Source: Microbacterium aoyamense | GTDB taxonomy: Bacteria; Actinomycetota; Actinomycetes; Actinomycetales; Microbacteriaceae | DNA length: 64,000 bases | Direction of reading: 5' to 3' | Assembly (NCBI RefSeq): GCF_023155855.1 | Contig: NZ_JAKNUT010000001.1 | Span: 620,001 to 684,000 of the forward strand | Shown: positions 1-9,047 of the stretch, piece by piece | How the letters are laid out: each line of letters opens with the position of its first letter | Position numbering within the stretch: position 1 is the first letter of the stretch | Notes under the pieces: model-generated | Told to the model about the DNA's origin: nothing | Seen by the model: the letters and a program-made list of their open reading frames with translations, nothing else | Database searches by the model: none | Program-made: the position numbers and the translations under genes

Positions 1-598
1 AGTCCTCATCGTGGGGCTGCGCCCGCGATTCCACAACGGCAAGCGCTCTCGCTGGATCTGGTTCCTTCTCGTTCCCATCGCCTGGTTCGTCTACAGCGAG
101 GTCGTGGAGCAGCTCGCGACGGGAGACAAGTTCAACTCCGCTTCGCAGCGCCTCATCTGGTACGGCGATTCGATCACGGTATGGCTGATGTCGCCGCTCT
201 TCGGCGTCGGCAACCGCTGGTGGATCACCGGCCACACCGGGTACAGCGGATTCCAGCCGCCGAACGCAGAGCTCGAGGTGCTCACGACCGTCGGAGTCCT
301 CGGTCTCATCGGATTCCTCGGCATGTTCGGAGCGGCCATGTGGCTGCTGTGGCGCAAGGACCCGGTGTACGGCACCCTCGGTCTGGCGATCGTGGCCGCG
401 CGATTCGTTCAGGGCCAGTTCGACCTCTACTGGGTCGCGTCCCATGCGTCACTGCTGTGGATCGTCGTGGGCATCTGCTACGGCGTGCAGGAGCACGACC
501 GTCTCAAGGGCGTCGTGTGGACGCCGCATCCCGTACAGACGCTGTTCCGCCGAGAGTCCTTCACGCCGCGCCGGCGCACCGTGGGCGTGTACCGGTGA
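1..598 (+). CDS. O-antigen ligase-like membrane protein, C-terminal part (5' end outside window)
   Basis: The reading frame is open from base 2, so the gene begins upstream of the window. What remains is about 199 residues with roughly four hydrophobic segments: one near the start (WIWFLLVPIAWFVY), one around VWLMSPLFGVGNRWW, and two more before the basic tail. The segment SPLFGVGNRWW, followed by a loop ending PPNAELEVLTTVGVLGL, resembles the conserved periplasmic loop and following helix of O-antigen ligase/polymerase (Wzy/WaaL) proteins, which join polysaccharide repeat units at the outer face of the membrane. It overlaps the downstream glycosyltransferase by 4 bp (GTGA), so the two are probably translationally coupled in an exopolysaccharide operon. 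The family is inferred from the fold pattern and context only. Confidence 0.7.
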   Translation, partial: VLIVGLRPRFHNGKRSRWIWFLLVPIAWFVYSEVVEQLATGDKFNSASQRLIWYGDSITVWLMSPLFGVGNRWWITGHTGYSGFQPPNAELEVLTTVGVLGLIGFLGMFGAAMWLLWRKDPVYGTLGLAIVAARFVQGQFDLYWVASHASLLWIVVGICYGVQEHDRLKGVVWTPHPVQTLFRRESFTPRRRTVGVYR

Positions 599-1749
599 CT
601 CGCGCCGTCGTTCACGCGATCACGCCCGGCGACCACTTCTCCCCTCGAACGGGTTCTGCGATCCCGACGGTCGTGCACGGGCAGGCGATGGCCTCGACAC
701 TCGACCCGGCGGGGGCCCGCTACGCGCATCGCGTTCTGCTCGAGCGCGGCACCTTCCACCCGCGGTACGAGAGCGCCGACATCATCGAGTACGACGGAGC
801 GTCGTGGCCGGGGACGGCCGCCCGCGCCCGCGACGCGGTGCTCGCCCGCGTCGGCGTGCCACGTCGCGCGGCACTGCAGACGTTCCGTCCCCTCGCCGAA
901 GCGCTGCGCGATCAGCCCGAGTCGTTCGTGCTCGCCCATAACGCGCCCGCGTTGCCGCAATTGCTCCGCGACCAGCCGCATCCGAGCGTGCTCTATGCCC
1001 ACAACGACCTCCTGCGCACCTTCGGGCCGCGCGAAGTGACCCGAGCGCTCGACCCGGTGTCGGCCATCGTATGCGTGAGCGCGGATCTGGCCGAACGCAC
1101 GGCGGATCAACTCCCCGCGCATCTCTCGAGCCGCGTGCACGTCGTCGACAACGGCGTGGATACGGAGCAGTTCACCCCCTCCGTCGCCGCGCGCACCGAT
1201 GGTCGGATGCGTGTCATGTTCGCGGGACGTCTCGTGCCCGACAAGGGCGCCGACGTGCTCCTTGACGCCGTCAGGATGCTGGGCAGAGACGACATCGATG
1301 TCGTGATCGTCGGGAGCCGTGGTTTCGACCGCGAGGCCGCCCTGTCGCCGTACGAACGCTCGCTCCGCGAACTCGCAGCGGGATCGCGTGCCTCCGTGAC
1401 GTTCGAGCCCTTCGCCGCTCGTCCGCTCCTGCCGGCCCTTCTGCAGACGGCGGACGTCTTCGTCGCGCCGGCTCGGTGGGCCGAGCCGAGCGGCCTCACG
1501 ATCGGCGAGGCGATGGCCACAGGCCTGCCCGTGATCGCCAGCCGCGTGGGCGGGATTCCGGAAGTGCTCGGCGACGCGGGTATTCTCGTCGGCGCGGACG
1601 ACCCCCGTTCACTCGCCGACGCACTGTCCCACCTCGCCGACGACACCGGAGCACGCGCTCGCTACGGAGTCGCCGCACGTGCCCGCGCCGAAGAACGCGA
1701 CTGGCGACACTCCTGGCGTCAGCTGCGTGCGGTTCTCGAAGGCGTGTGA
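595..1749 (+). CDS. Glycosyltransferase family 4 (GT-B fold)
   Basis: A 384-residue GT-B glycosyltransferase. The start is the GTG at 595, which overlaps the previous stop codon (GTGA). Earlier in-frame ATGs lie inside the preceding gene. The C-terminal half has the GT4 nucleotide-sugar site: VMFAGRLVPDKGADVLL at about residues 203-219, then the EX7E motif in EPSGLTIGEAMATG, followed by LPVIASRVGGIPEVL. It should move a sugar from a nucleotide donor onto a lipid-linked or polysaccharide acceptor at the cytoplasmic membrane face. Coupling to the O-antigen-ligase-like gene supports exopolysaccharide assembly. Donor and acceptor cannot be read from sequence. It ends 12 bp before the stop of the convergent phosphatase gene, with no terminator hairpin between. 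Confidence 0.88.
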   Translation: MTRAVVHAITPGDHFSPRTGSAIPTVVHGQAMASTLDPAGARYAHRVLLERGTFHPRYESADIIEYDGASWPGTAARARDAVLARVGVPRRAALQTFRPLAEALRDQPESFVLAHNAPALPQLLRDQPHPSVLYAHNDLLRTFGPREVTRALDPVSAIVCVSADLAERTADQLPAHLSSRVHVVDNGVDTEQFTPSVAARTDGRMRVMFAGRLVPDKGADVLLDAVRMLGRDDIDVVIVGSRGFDREAALSPYERSLRELAAGSRASVTFEPFAARPLLPALLQTADVFVAPARWAEPSGLTIGEAMATGLPVIASRVGGIPEVLGDAGILVGADDPRSLADALSHLADDTGARARYGVAARARAEERDWRHSWRQLRAVLEGV

Positions 1750-1761
1750 GGCGGACCGGCT

Positions 1762-2361
1762 CTACGGAGTCTCGAGCCCGTTCACGATCTCGCGCAGTTG
1801 GGAGGACAGCTCGTCGGCCATCGACTCCCATGCCGGTGCCGGCAAGACGACGGGGTCTTCGAGGTCGTCGGCCGCGTCGGCACCCAGCATCGCTCTGCGC
1901 GAGCGCCCGACTGCCGCGGTATCCAGCCACGATCCCACCGGAGCATCCGTCGACCGAGGGTGGTCATCGATCCAGCGCGAGAACTGCTTCAGGGTGAACA
2001 GACGCGGCCAGATGTCCGAGTTGGCCGCGAGCAGATCACGAGCGACGCCGCGGTCCGCTGCGAGGATCAGGTCGAATCCATCGAGGTCATAGACGTCCAG
2101 CTCGCGGCTCAGGTGACCCGAGAAGTCGTAACCGAGGCGCTTGCCGACGGCGAGCCCTGGCGCGGGCATCGGATGCCCCCCGCCCAACAGGCCGGCCGAA
2201 TGGAACCGGATCGGCAGGTCTTGTGCGAGTCGTTCGCCGATCGCAGCCGCGAACGGCGACCTGCACCGATTGGCCCGACACACGATCAGGATGTCGGTGA
2301 CTCCCGCCTCGGGATCGGGCGACCGTACCGGGAGCGAGAGGTGGGACCGATGCCGCGTCAT
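1762..2361 (-). CDS. Low-molecular-weight protein-tyrosine phosphatase
   Basis: 199 residues. The P-loop CX5RS signature is at residues 28-35 (CRANRCRS), directly after a beta strand (DILIVC), as in low-molecular-weight tyrosine phosphatases. The start ATG overlaps the stop of the upstream Wzz/BY-kinase gene by 4 bp (ATGA), so kinase and phosphatase are co-translated. In capsule and exopolysaccharide loci the partner phosphatase dephosphorylates the tyrosine kinase and so cycles polymerisation. The first 20 or so residues (Arg/Pro-rich) are longer than in typical family members, but no better start with a ribosome site is visible. A candidate general-acid Asp lies in STDAPVGSW near residue 145; its identity is an inference. 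Confidence 0.88.
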   Translation of the reverse strand: MTRHRSHLSLPVRSPDPEAGVTDILIVCRANRCRSPFAAAIGERLAQDLPIRFHSAGLLGGGHPMPAPGLAVGKRLGYDFSGHLSRELDVYDLDGFDLILAADRGVARDLLAANSDIWPRLFTLKQFSRWIDDHPRSTDAPVGSWLDTAAVGRSRRAMLGADAADDLEDPVVLPAPAWESMADELSSQLREIVNGLETP

Positions 2362-4271
2362 CGCTTCCCCTTGGTCTTGCTGAGCGCCTCCCGCACCTTG
2401 ACTGGCGGTTCGGTGTCGAACTCGGGTTCGTCGTCGTCTTCCGGGTAGTCGTCGAACAGTGCTTCGTCGTCGATCGGGGCCTCGTCATCCCCATCGGCGG
2501 CATCGACCGCCGGATCATCCAGCGACGCTTCCGGTTCGTCGTAGTCCATCTCGCTGTCGATCGCCGCGTCGTCGTCCAACTCGACGGCCTCGCTGAGTGC
2601 CGCCCCGCCCGTGCGCCGAACCGGACCCGCTGCGGCGTCCGTCTCCTCGGGTTTGGTGCCGCGTCCCATGAAACTGGGAATGAGCGGCATGATCGACTTC
2701 TTCGCCGCCGACCGCGTGTCACCCGCACCGGGTGCGGTCTGACTCGTGCTGCGCGGCCCTGCGGTGCGCAGGTAGTAGGAGTTGTACGTCTTCGGCAGTC
2801 GTCGGCGGCTGCGGTTCGCGACGACGCCGAGCACGACGACGCCATTGGCCTTGAGACCGTCAGTTGCCTGAGCGAGCCGGGCGCGATCGGTGCGGCGGAT
2901 GGATGCCACCAGAAGGGCGCCGTCGGTGTGGGTCGCCATCAGCGCCGCGTCGGCCATTCCCATCGCCGGCGGCGAGTCGATGACGACGATGTCCGCGAGG
3001 GAGCGAAGGGACTCGATGATCGCCGCGAGCGCGGGCCCTGCCAGAAGGTCGGCGGGATCAGCCGGCTCGAAGCCCGACGGGAGGATGCGAAGTCGGCGGT
3101 GGCGAGTCGTGTTGAGGCGGGATTCCACGACGTCCGGCGTGATGCCCTCGCCCGACTCGTGCTCCTGCAGGAGCTCGGCAAGCCCCTCGCCGTCGGCGGC
3201 GTCGTGGTAGTAGCGGGCGAGGTCGGGGCGCCGGAGGTCGCCACCCACCAGGATGACCCGCTTGCCTCCGCGTGCCCACGCGAGCGCGAGATTCGCCGAG
3301 ATGAACGACTTGCCATCGCCGGGCTCGACACTCGTGACGACGATCGCCGCGCTGTGCGTGGGCAGCAAGACCTGCAGCGTCGAGCGCAGCGTCCGCAGGC
3401 CCTCGCTGAGCCCGGTGCGCGCGCTCTCCGCGACGGGCAGGGGCTGCGCCCGGCGTGAGAGCGAGCGATCCCAGGCGAGATCGCCGAGAGATGCGGCACC
3501 CGTGATCGGCTCGATCTCGCGCTCGTCCCGCAGACGATTGTCGAACTGGTCCCTGATGAGCGCGGCGGCGGCGCCGACGACCAGACCGGTGGCCAGCGCG
3601 AGCAGCAGGATGATCAGCGCGCTCGGCGAGGTGTCCTCTCCCGGATAGGCGGCCAGGGTCACCGTGGTCGCGGAGCCGGCGACGGAGAGGTCGTTGATCG
3701 CGGTCTGCAGGCCGTTCATGGTCGCGATCGCCGTCGTGAGGTTCGCGCTCGCGATCCGATCGTCCGGGTTGAGGGCGACGACGTTCTGCAGGTTCTGCGC
3801 GTTCGCGAGGACATCGCTGTAGCGCTGCGCCAACGTCGCCTGCGCGGCGACGAGCTGCTCGTCGACGTAGGTCTGGTACGTGGCGACCACCGCAGAGGCT
3901 CGATCTTGGGCTATGGAGGCCGACGGACCCACCGAGCTGACCGTCATCTCGCCCGCGCGTTCGCCCTCGACGAACTCTGCGTAGATGGCGTTCTCGAGCG
4001 CCGCCGTGGACTCGCCCAAGCTGGCTGCAGCCGGCTCGAGAATGACCGGCGACATGATGGTGTCGGCGCCCAACTCGACGGCGACACCGCCGATCTCACC
4101 CGTGACCACGCCGTTGGTGACGATCGGGTTGAGCCGCACGACGGAACTGCTCTCGTACTCGACATCCCTGATCTGCAGGTATCCCCAGGCTGTGAGGACG
4201 GCGATGAGCGTCACCGCGAGCATGGTCCACTTGCGGTGCCACAACACCGCAAGGATCTGTCGCAGCGACAT
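2358..4271 (-). CDS. Polysaccharide co-polymerase / BY-kinase (Wzz-CapB type)
   Basis: About 637 residues. A Wzz-type chain-length domain with a membrane helix near residues 15-32 and a second near 220-245 is followed by a cytoplasmic ATPase/tyrosine-kinase domain. Walker A is PGDGKSFISANLA and Walker B is IVVIDSPPAMGMADA. Walker A' reads ILVGGDLRRP, so the first Asp of the usual D-x-D-x-R is Gly. The C-terminal 120 residues are very acidic and contain a few tyrosines (YNSYYL, DYD, DDYPE) but no dense Tyr cluster. I place the start at the ATG at 4271, which has AGGAG just upstream; an in-frame ATG at 4286 would add five residues. The protein should set polymer length and regulate export by Tyr phosphorylation, opposed by the overlapping phosphatase gene. 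Confidence 0.88.
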   Translation of the reverse strand: MSLRQILAVLWHRKWTMLAVTLIAVLTAWGYLQIRDVEYESSSVVRLNPIVTNGVVTGEIGGVAVELGADTIMSPVILEPAAASLGESTAALENAIYAEFVEGERAGEMTVSSVGPSASIAQDRASAVVATYQTYVDEQLVAAQATLAQRYSDVLANAQNLQNVVALNPDDRIASANLTTAIATMNGLQTAINDLSVAGSATTVTLAAYPGEDTSPSALIILLLALATGLVVGAAAALIRDQFDNRLRDEREIEPITGAASLGDLAWDRSLSRRAQPLPVAESARTGLSEGLRTLRSTLQVLLPTHSAAIVVTSVEPGDGKSFISANLALAWARGGKRVILVGGDLRRPDLARYYHDAADGEGLAELLQEHESGEGITPDVVESRLNTTRHRRLRILPSGFEPADPADLLAGPALAAIIESLRSLADIVVIDSPPAMGMADAALMATHTDGALLVASIRRTDRARLAQATDGLKANGVVVLGVVANRSRRRLPKTYNSYYLRTAGPRSTSQTAPGAGDTRSAAKKSIMPLIPSFMGRGTKPEETDAAAGPVRRTGGAALSEAVELDDDAAIDSEMDYDEPEASLDDPAVDAADGDDEAPIDDEALFDDYPEDDDEPEFDTEPPVKVREALSKTKGKR

Positions 4272-4286
4272 TTGACTCCTGACCAT

Positions 4287-4439
4287 TCACACAAGGACCG
4301 CGGAACGGTCATCACAGTATCGCCCTAATGTGGCGATCGGCGCAGATCGAAGGACACTGACAGTCTTTTCACGCCCCCCAGCGCAGGGCAACTATACCGC
4401 GCCGGATGCCTCGACCCTTTTCCCAGGAGCGGGAGGAGA
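4287..4439 (-). promoter_or_regulatory. Intergenic region, probable promoter of the Wzz/BY-kinase gene
   Basis: This 153-bp gap separates two minus-strand genes and is more AT-rich than its flanks. On the minus strand a TATAGT hexamer (plus-strand 4391-4396) and an ATACTG (4315-4320) could serve as -10 elements. I do not see a convincing -35 at 17 bp for either. No strong hairpin is evident. Confidence 0.3.
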
Positions 4440-5633
4440 TCAAGCCCCGTTCGAGACCGCGGCGCTCCAGGTGGCCTCAACCGTCGCCGCTGTCCGCTCG
4501 ATCGTGAACAGGTCACGCGCAGCTTCGACGGCGGCCGCGGCGCGGCGCGCCCGTGCGACGTCATCCGCCATCGTCATCGCGATCGCTCGCGCGAGCGCGC
4601 CGGGGTCGCCGGGACGCACCAGGACACCCAGGCGCGTCTCGCGCACAGCGGACGCCTCGTCATGGCTCTCGCGCGGCTCCGGGTCGAGCAGCTCACGGAT
4701 CCCTCCCGCGTCGGCTGCGACGACGGGCACGCCCGCCGCCATCGCCTCGGCCACGACCTGCCCGAACGGCTCGGGGACAGGGGACGCGTGCACGAACACG
4801 CTGAGTGCGCGCAGCTGCGAACCTGGATCAGCCACCCATCCCGTGAACTCCACGCGGTCGGCGATGCCGAGACTCTCCGGCAGACGGTGCATGTCGGCTT
4901 CGTAGTCCTCCTCGCCGAACAGCGAAGCACCGACGACGCGGAATCGGACGTCCTCCCCGCCACGGAGGACGATCGCCGCCGCCTCGAGGAACTCGCGCTG
5001 CCCTTTCGTCGGGCTGATGCGCCCGACGATGCCGACGACCGGCGCCTCCGGCGTCGGCGCGGCGGGCTCGAACGCCGTCGCGGCGAGCCCGGGATACGCG
5101 ACGGACGCTTTCGCGCGGGCACGCGGCGGAAGAGTGTCCATCGTGGCGAGCGAGTTGACGACGAGCGCACGCGGCCCTGCCGCGGCGAGAGCGCGCATGC
5201 CGGCGACCAGCGGACGCGGCAGATAGTCGGGGGCGAGCCGGTCGTGCAGGTGCCACACCCAGGGGCGGCGAGCCAGTGGTGCAGCGAGCGCTGTGAAGAC
5301 CGCCGACTTGAGCGAGTTCGCGACGACGAGCTCGGCACCGGATCCGCGTATCGCCCGCGCCAGGCGGGGTACGAAACGGATCGCCTGCGCGACCGATCTC
5401 ACCAACGCGACCGGTGAGAGGAGCCGGTCCCGGGAGGTACGGGCGACGGTCTCATCGAGCGCCAGCACGACGGTTCGCGTTCCCGCCGCCCGTAGCCGAT
5501 CGACGAGCGGACCGTCCTCGAACACCACAGCCCGCACGTCGATCCGAGGGCTGTGGATCTGCTCGACCAGGCGCGCGAGCGCCAGCTCCGCCCCGCCCTC
5601 ACGGGCGGTGTGATCGACGACCAGCACACGCAT
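4440..5633 (-). CDS. Glycosyltransferase family 4
   Basis: 397 residues from the ATG at 5633, which has GAGGAG nine bases upstream. An upstream in-frame ATG at 5723 would overlap the PAP2 gene and lacks such a site. The N-terminal Rossmann half begins MRVLVVDHTAREGGAELAL, the glycine-rich acceptor-side loop typical of GT4 enzymes. The donor half has VGIVGRISPTKGQREFLEAA and the EX7E motif EPFGQVVAEAMAAG. The enzyme should act at the cytoplasmic membrane face on lipid-linked intermediates of the same polysaccharide as its neighbours. The specific sugar is not predictable. A short C-terminal helix rich in Ala/Arg ends the protein. Confidence 0.88.
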   Translation of the reverse strand: MRVLVVDHTAREGGAELALARLVEQIHSPRIDVRAVVFEDGPLVDRLRAAGTRTVVLALDETVARTSRDRLLSPVALVRSVAQAIRFVPRLARAIRGSGAELVVANSLKSAVFTALAAPLARRPWVWHLHDRLAPDYLPRPLVAGMRALAAAGPRALVVNSLATMDTLPPRARAKASVAYPGLAATAFEPAAPTPEAPVVGIVGRISPTKGQREFLEAAAIVLRGGEDVRFRVVGASLFGEEDYEADMHRLPESLGIADRVEFTGWVADPGSQLRALSVFVHASPVPEPFGQVVAEAMAAGVPVVAADAGGIRELLDPEPRESHDEASAVRETRLGVLVRPGDPGALARAIAMTMADDVARARRAAAAVEAARDLFTIERTAATVEATWSAAVSNGA

Positions 5634-5682
5634 CGACAATGTCTCCTCGATCCTCGTCCGATTCGAGACTAGGGTCTCGCGC

Positions 5683-6555
5683 TCACGCGGACGGTGCGTC
5701 GGCGGGCACCGACCCGCTCGCATCGATCGCGGACTGATTGGCGAGCACGACGGCCGTGACGCCTGCGACGGCGACGATGGCGACGACGGCGATCACATCG
5801 ATGTCAGGTTCCGCCCCGTCACCGGCGAGCAGCATCGCATAGACCACGGCGCAGGCGACGAGTGCCACTCCCCCCGCCACCGACCACGCGAGCCGAGGCC
5901 ATCTGATCCGTGACGGAGGCAGACCGACGATCGCCGAGATCGCGAAGGCGATCGCTCCCGCGAGCAGGCCTCCCGCGACGACGTCGCTCGCCCGGTGCGC
6001 GAAAGAGAGGAGTGAGGCGACCGCCACGAGGACGATCACGGCGCCGAGGACGAACAGGACGATCGGATGCAGCCAACGAGGTGCGAACCACACCATCGCG
6101 ACGACGGCGGCGAGACTCATCGCGACGTGTCCGCTGGGGAAGGTCTGATACGTGTAGGCGAACTCGCCGAGGTACGGGCGCGGGAGGACCCCGCCCTTGA
6201 ACGTGTAGCCGGCGAGGGCCGTGAGGCCCACGAGGGCGCTCGAGGCGACGACAGCGACCCACCGGCGGCGGATGATGCCCTCGATGCCGGCGATCGCGCC
6301 GAGGCCGAGGAGGGCGAAAGGCAGCCAATCGCGAGCCTCGTAGACGGCGAGCCAGTCCTCGGTGCGGAACTCGCCGAAGGTGCCGAGCGACTGGGCGTCC
6401 CAGAACTGACCCTGCGGAGTGAGGACGGCCGCTGTGTACAAAGCCACGAACGCCGCCGCGAACGCCACCGCCAGGAGGGCCGACGCAAGCCGCCGTCGAC
6501 GCCGATCGGGCTCCTCCACGGGGATCTGCTCGACCGCTCCGGTCGACTCGCTCAC
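5683..6555 (-). CDS. PAP2 family membrane phosphatase
   Basis: 290 residues. The GTG start at 6555 overlaps the stop of the upstream glycosyltransferase by 4 bp (GTGA). PAP2 (type 2 phosphatidic acid phosphatase) signatures appear in order: KGGVLPRP, then PSGHVAMSL with the catalytic His, then HRASDVVAGGLLAG with the nucleophile His and the Asp partner. About seven hydrophobic helices surround these motifs. The Arg that usually precedes the third motif (SRxxxxxH) is not present at its usual spacing. In a polysaccharide locus the likely role is dephosphorylation of polyprenyl (undecaprenyl) diphosphate released by chain polymerisation, recycling the lipid carrier. Lipid phosphatase activity on other substrates is possible. 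Confidence 0.85.
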   Translation of the reverse strand: MSESTGAVEQIPVEEPDRRRRRLASALLAVAFAAAFVALYTAAVLTPQGQFWDAQSLGTFGEFRTEDWLAVYEARDWLPFALLGLGAIAGIEGIIRRRWVAVVASSALVGLTALAGYTFKGGVLPRPYLGEFAYTYQTFPSGHVAMSLAAVVAMVWFAPRWLHPIVLFVLGAVIVLVAVASLLSFAHRASDVVAGGLLAGAIAFAISAIVGLPPSRIRWPRLAWSVAGGVALVACAVVYAMLLAGDGAEPDIDVIAVVAIVAVAGVTAVVLANQSAIDASGSVPADAPSA

Positions 6556-7703
6556 GAGGTGAGCTCCGCATCGACGATCGCGCGCATCCGGGCGGCGAAG
6601 CTCTTCTCCGAGAAGGTGTCGGCGTGTGATCGGATCATGGCTGAATCCCATTCCTGACGGACGAGCGACTCGACGGCGGAGCTGACGGCATCCCGGCTCG
6701 GCTCGTCGAAGAAGACACCGTTGATCGCCTCGTCCACGGTGTCGAGGTAGCCGCCGTCGCGGAGCGCCGCCGTCGCCTTGCCGAAGGATGCGGCCTCGAG
6801 TGGAGAGAGGCCGAAGTCCTCGTAGGATGCCGCGACGAGCCCTGTCGTGTTCTCGTACAGCCACCTCAGCTGAGCGTCGCTCACTCGGCCGACGAAATGC
6901 GTCCCGCCGACGGCGCGGCCGAGCTCCTCCAGGCGGGTGCGGTCGGGTCCGGCTCCGACGACGACGAGGTCGACGTCCGGGACGGCCGCGACGGCCTCGA
7001 CGACGAGGTCGACGTTCTTGTAGGGGAGCAGTCTCGCGACGCAGAGGACGAACGGCCGATCGATCCCCGGCACGCGTTCGGACGGCGTCGACGGATCGAA
7101 CGGGGCAGGGGGCGGAGGCAGGACTTCCGCGTCGATGCCGTACACCTCGCGCACAGCGGTCTGAACCACCCGCGAGTTGACGAGGTACCGATCCGCGGAG
7201 GCCGCGGCATCCTGATCCCACTTTCGAAGCCCCGGACCCAGCATCGCCGTCGCCGCCGAGACGGCACGCGATCGCAGGCCGCGCGACTCGACGCTTCCCG
7301 CGTAGCGGTCCGCCTGGTAGAGCCAGCGAGCGGGCGCGTGACAATAGACGATCTTGCGCCCTGTCGTAGGGATGCCGTGCGCCCAGCCGCTCGAGGACGC
7401 AATGAGGACGTCGGCGTCGACCCGGTGGTTCGACACCGCCCGCGCGAGGAACGGCAGCGCGAGACGATGATGATGGCGCAGGATCGGCCACCGGTTGATC
7501 GGCATCGTCCGCACGTCGACGGAGTCGAACTCCGGAAACGTCGCGGGGGGATCGTAAAGGGTCGTGTGCAGGGGGCTGCCGGGAAACGTGCGCGTCAAAG
7601 CGAGGGCGACGCGCTCTGCTCCCCCGCGCTGCGTCACGTAGTCGTGCGCCAGCGCGATCACGGGGCCATCCGTCGCCATCGGCCTCGAATCCTCCGAGGT
7701 CAT
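6552..7703 (-). CDS. Glycosyltransferase family 4
   Basis: 383 residues from the ATG at 7703, preceded by GGAGGGCTG. The in-frame ATG at 7742 would add 13 residues without a ribosome site. The N-terminal segment IALAHDYVTQRGGAERVAL matches the GGAE loop of GT4 enzymes that act early in exopolysaccharide synthesis. The donor domain has FVLCVARLLPYKNVDLVV and EX7E in EDFGLSPLEAASFG. A cytosolic, membrane-associated sugar transferase is expected. Its GTGA overlap with the PAP2 gene ties the lipid-carrier phosphatase to polymer assembly. Confidence 0.88.
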   Translation of the reverse strand: MTSEDSRPMATDGPVIALAHDYVTQRGGAERVALALTRTFPGSPLHTTLYDPPATFPEFDSVDVRTMPINRWPILRHHHRLALPFLARAVSNHRVDADVLIASSSGWAHGIPTTGRKIVYCHAPARWLYQADRYAGSVESRGLRSRAVSAATAMLGPGLRKWDQDAAASADRYLVNSRVVQTAVREVYGIDAEVLPPPPAPFDPSTPSERVPGIDRPFVLCVARLLPYKNVDLVVEAVAAVPDVDLVVVGAGPDRTRLEELGRAVGGTHFVGRVSDAQLRWLYENTTGLVAASYEDFGLSPLEAASFGKATAALRDGGYLDTVDEAINGVFFDEPSRDAVSSAVESLVRQEWDSAMIRSHADTFSEKSFAARMRAIVDAELTS

Positions 7704-7784
7704 CAGCCCTCCGCTTCGCGATCGTCCCCATTCGGACCGCAAGCCTTCAGGATACCCAGCACGCGGGCCTCCTCCGCGCGGCGT

Positions 7785-8924
7785 CTACAGCTCCCCCGGC
7801 GTCTTGGCCTGTTCGTCGATCTCGTCGATGAGCGCGCGGATCCGTGAGGGGGACTCCTTGCGCGGCGCGTAGACGACGAGCGAGTGGAAGACGAAGCGTA
7901 CGAAGAACGCCACCACCAGAGTGATCCCCGTCGCCAGAACGCTGGAGATGTGCAGGTTCTCGACCATGAGCGCCATGATCGGGATGCGGATGAGCGCCTC
8001 GGCGTTGTTGAACGCGAACGATTTGGCGAAGCGCGACCAGACACCCGACGCCTGGTCGCGCATGTCGTGGAAGACGAAGCGCTCGATGAGCAGGAAGTTG
8101 CCGATGATCGTCACTTCGGCGGCGACGACGGCCGCGACGAGGTAATCGACATTCAGCGTCGTCAGCCCCCACACGATCAGGAGGTTGGCGACGGCTCCCA
8201 GCCCGCCGACGACGGCGAAGATCGACATCTTCCCGAAGCGCAGGGCGGCCAGCTGTGTGATGAAGTGGATGCCCTGCCGGAACGACGCCTTGGACTCCCC
8301 GGCATGCCGGTCGGCGAAATCGAAGGGCACCTCGGCGACCCGCAACGACCTGCGCGCCAGGATCTCGAGCAGGATCTTGAATCCGCGCGGGGTGAGCCCG
8401 TCGAGGTCCAGCGCGCGACGATCCACCAGATAGAACCCCGTCATGGGGTCGGTGACGTCTTTCAGCCGGACGGGGAACATCGACCTCGTCACCAGGGTCG
8501 ACGCCTTCGAGACGAAGACCCGCGTGCGGTCGGCGAGGCCCGAAGCCGTGCCGCCACCGACGTAGCGCGAAGCCACCACCGCATCCACGTCGCCCTCCTG
8601 AAAGCGCGCATACAGCTCCGGGATCTTCTCCGGAGGGTGCTGGAGGTCGCCGTCCATCACGAGACAGAGGTCGGATGCCGCGGCGGCGTACCCTTCGACG
8701 ACGGCGCCGCCGAGGCCACCCGTCGGCTGATCGCGATGGATCAGGCGCACCGGCAGCGTCGACTGCGCGGCCACGGCCCGGACCACATCGGGAGTGTCAT
8801 CCCGACTGTCGTCGACGAAGATGATCTCGCGCACGAGGCCCGCCGTCGCCGCCGTGACGCGTCGAACCAGCTCGGCGATGTTCGGCGCCTCGTTGAACGT
8901 CGGAACGATGATCGAGAGATCCAT
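7785..8924 (-). CDS. GT2 (dolichol/polyprenyl-phosphate mannosyltransferase-like) fused to GtrA membrane domain
   Basis: 379 residues. The ATG at 8924 has GGAG upstream; the frame is open further upstream but that region has no coding character. Residues 1-220 form a GT2 domain: IIVPTFNEAPNI, the DXD-type VMDGDLQHPP near residue 95, and TDPMTGF and RGFKILLEIL typical of Dpm1/GtrB enzymes. Residues 235-360 carry four hydrophobic helices in the pattern of GtrA. Such fusions transfer a sugar to polyprenyl phosphate and may help flip the lipid-linked sugar across the membrane for polysaccharide or glycoprotein decoration. The gene closes the polysaccharide cluster and is divergent from the redoxin gene. 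Confidence 0.88.
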   Translation of the reverse strand: MDLSIIVPTFNEAPNIAELVRRVTAATAGLVREIIFVDDSRDDTPDVVRAVAAQSTLPVRLIHRDQPTGGLGGAVVEGYAAAASDLCLVMDGDLQHPPEKIPELYARFQEGDVDAVVASRYVGGGTASGLADRTRVFVSKASTLVTRSMFPVRLKDVTDPMTGFYLVDRRALDLDGLTPRGFKILLEILARRSLRVAEVPFDFADRHAGESKASFRQGIHFITQLAALRFGKMSIFAVVGGLGAVANLLIVWGLTTLNVDYLVAAVVAAEVTIIGNFLLIERFVFHDMRDQASGVWSRFAKSFAFNNAEALIRIPIMALMVENLHISSVLATGITLVVAFFVRFVFHSLVVYAPRKESPSRIRALIDEIDEQAKTPGEL

Positions 8925-9047
8925 GGGCGGCTCCACTCCGCGCGTGCTCCCCCCAAGCGGAGCGACGCTGACCATGATCGCATGATCGGCCCCCGTGTGA
9001 CATTCGGGGTCGGCCTCCGCCCAGCATCCATCCGGGAGAATGGACGT
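8925..9047. promoter_or_regulatory. Divergent intergenic region between GT2-GtrA and redoxin genes
   Basis: 123 bp between two outward-facing starts. The right end has GAGAAT (9036-9041) six bases before the redoxin ATG, which may be a leaderless -10, though GGGAG there could equally serve as a ribosome site. No convincing -35 or palindrome is seen. Confidence 0.3.
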
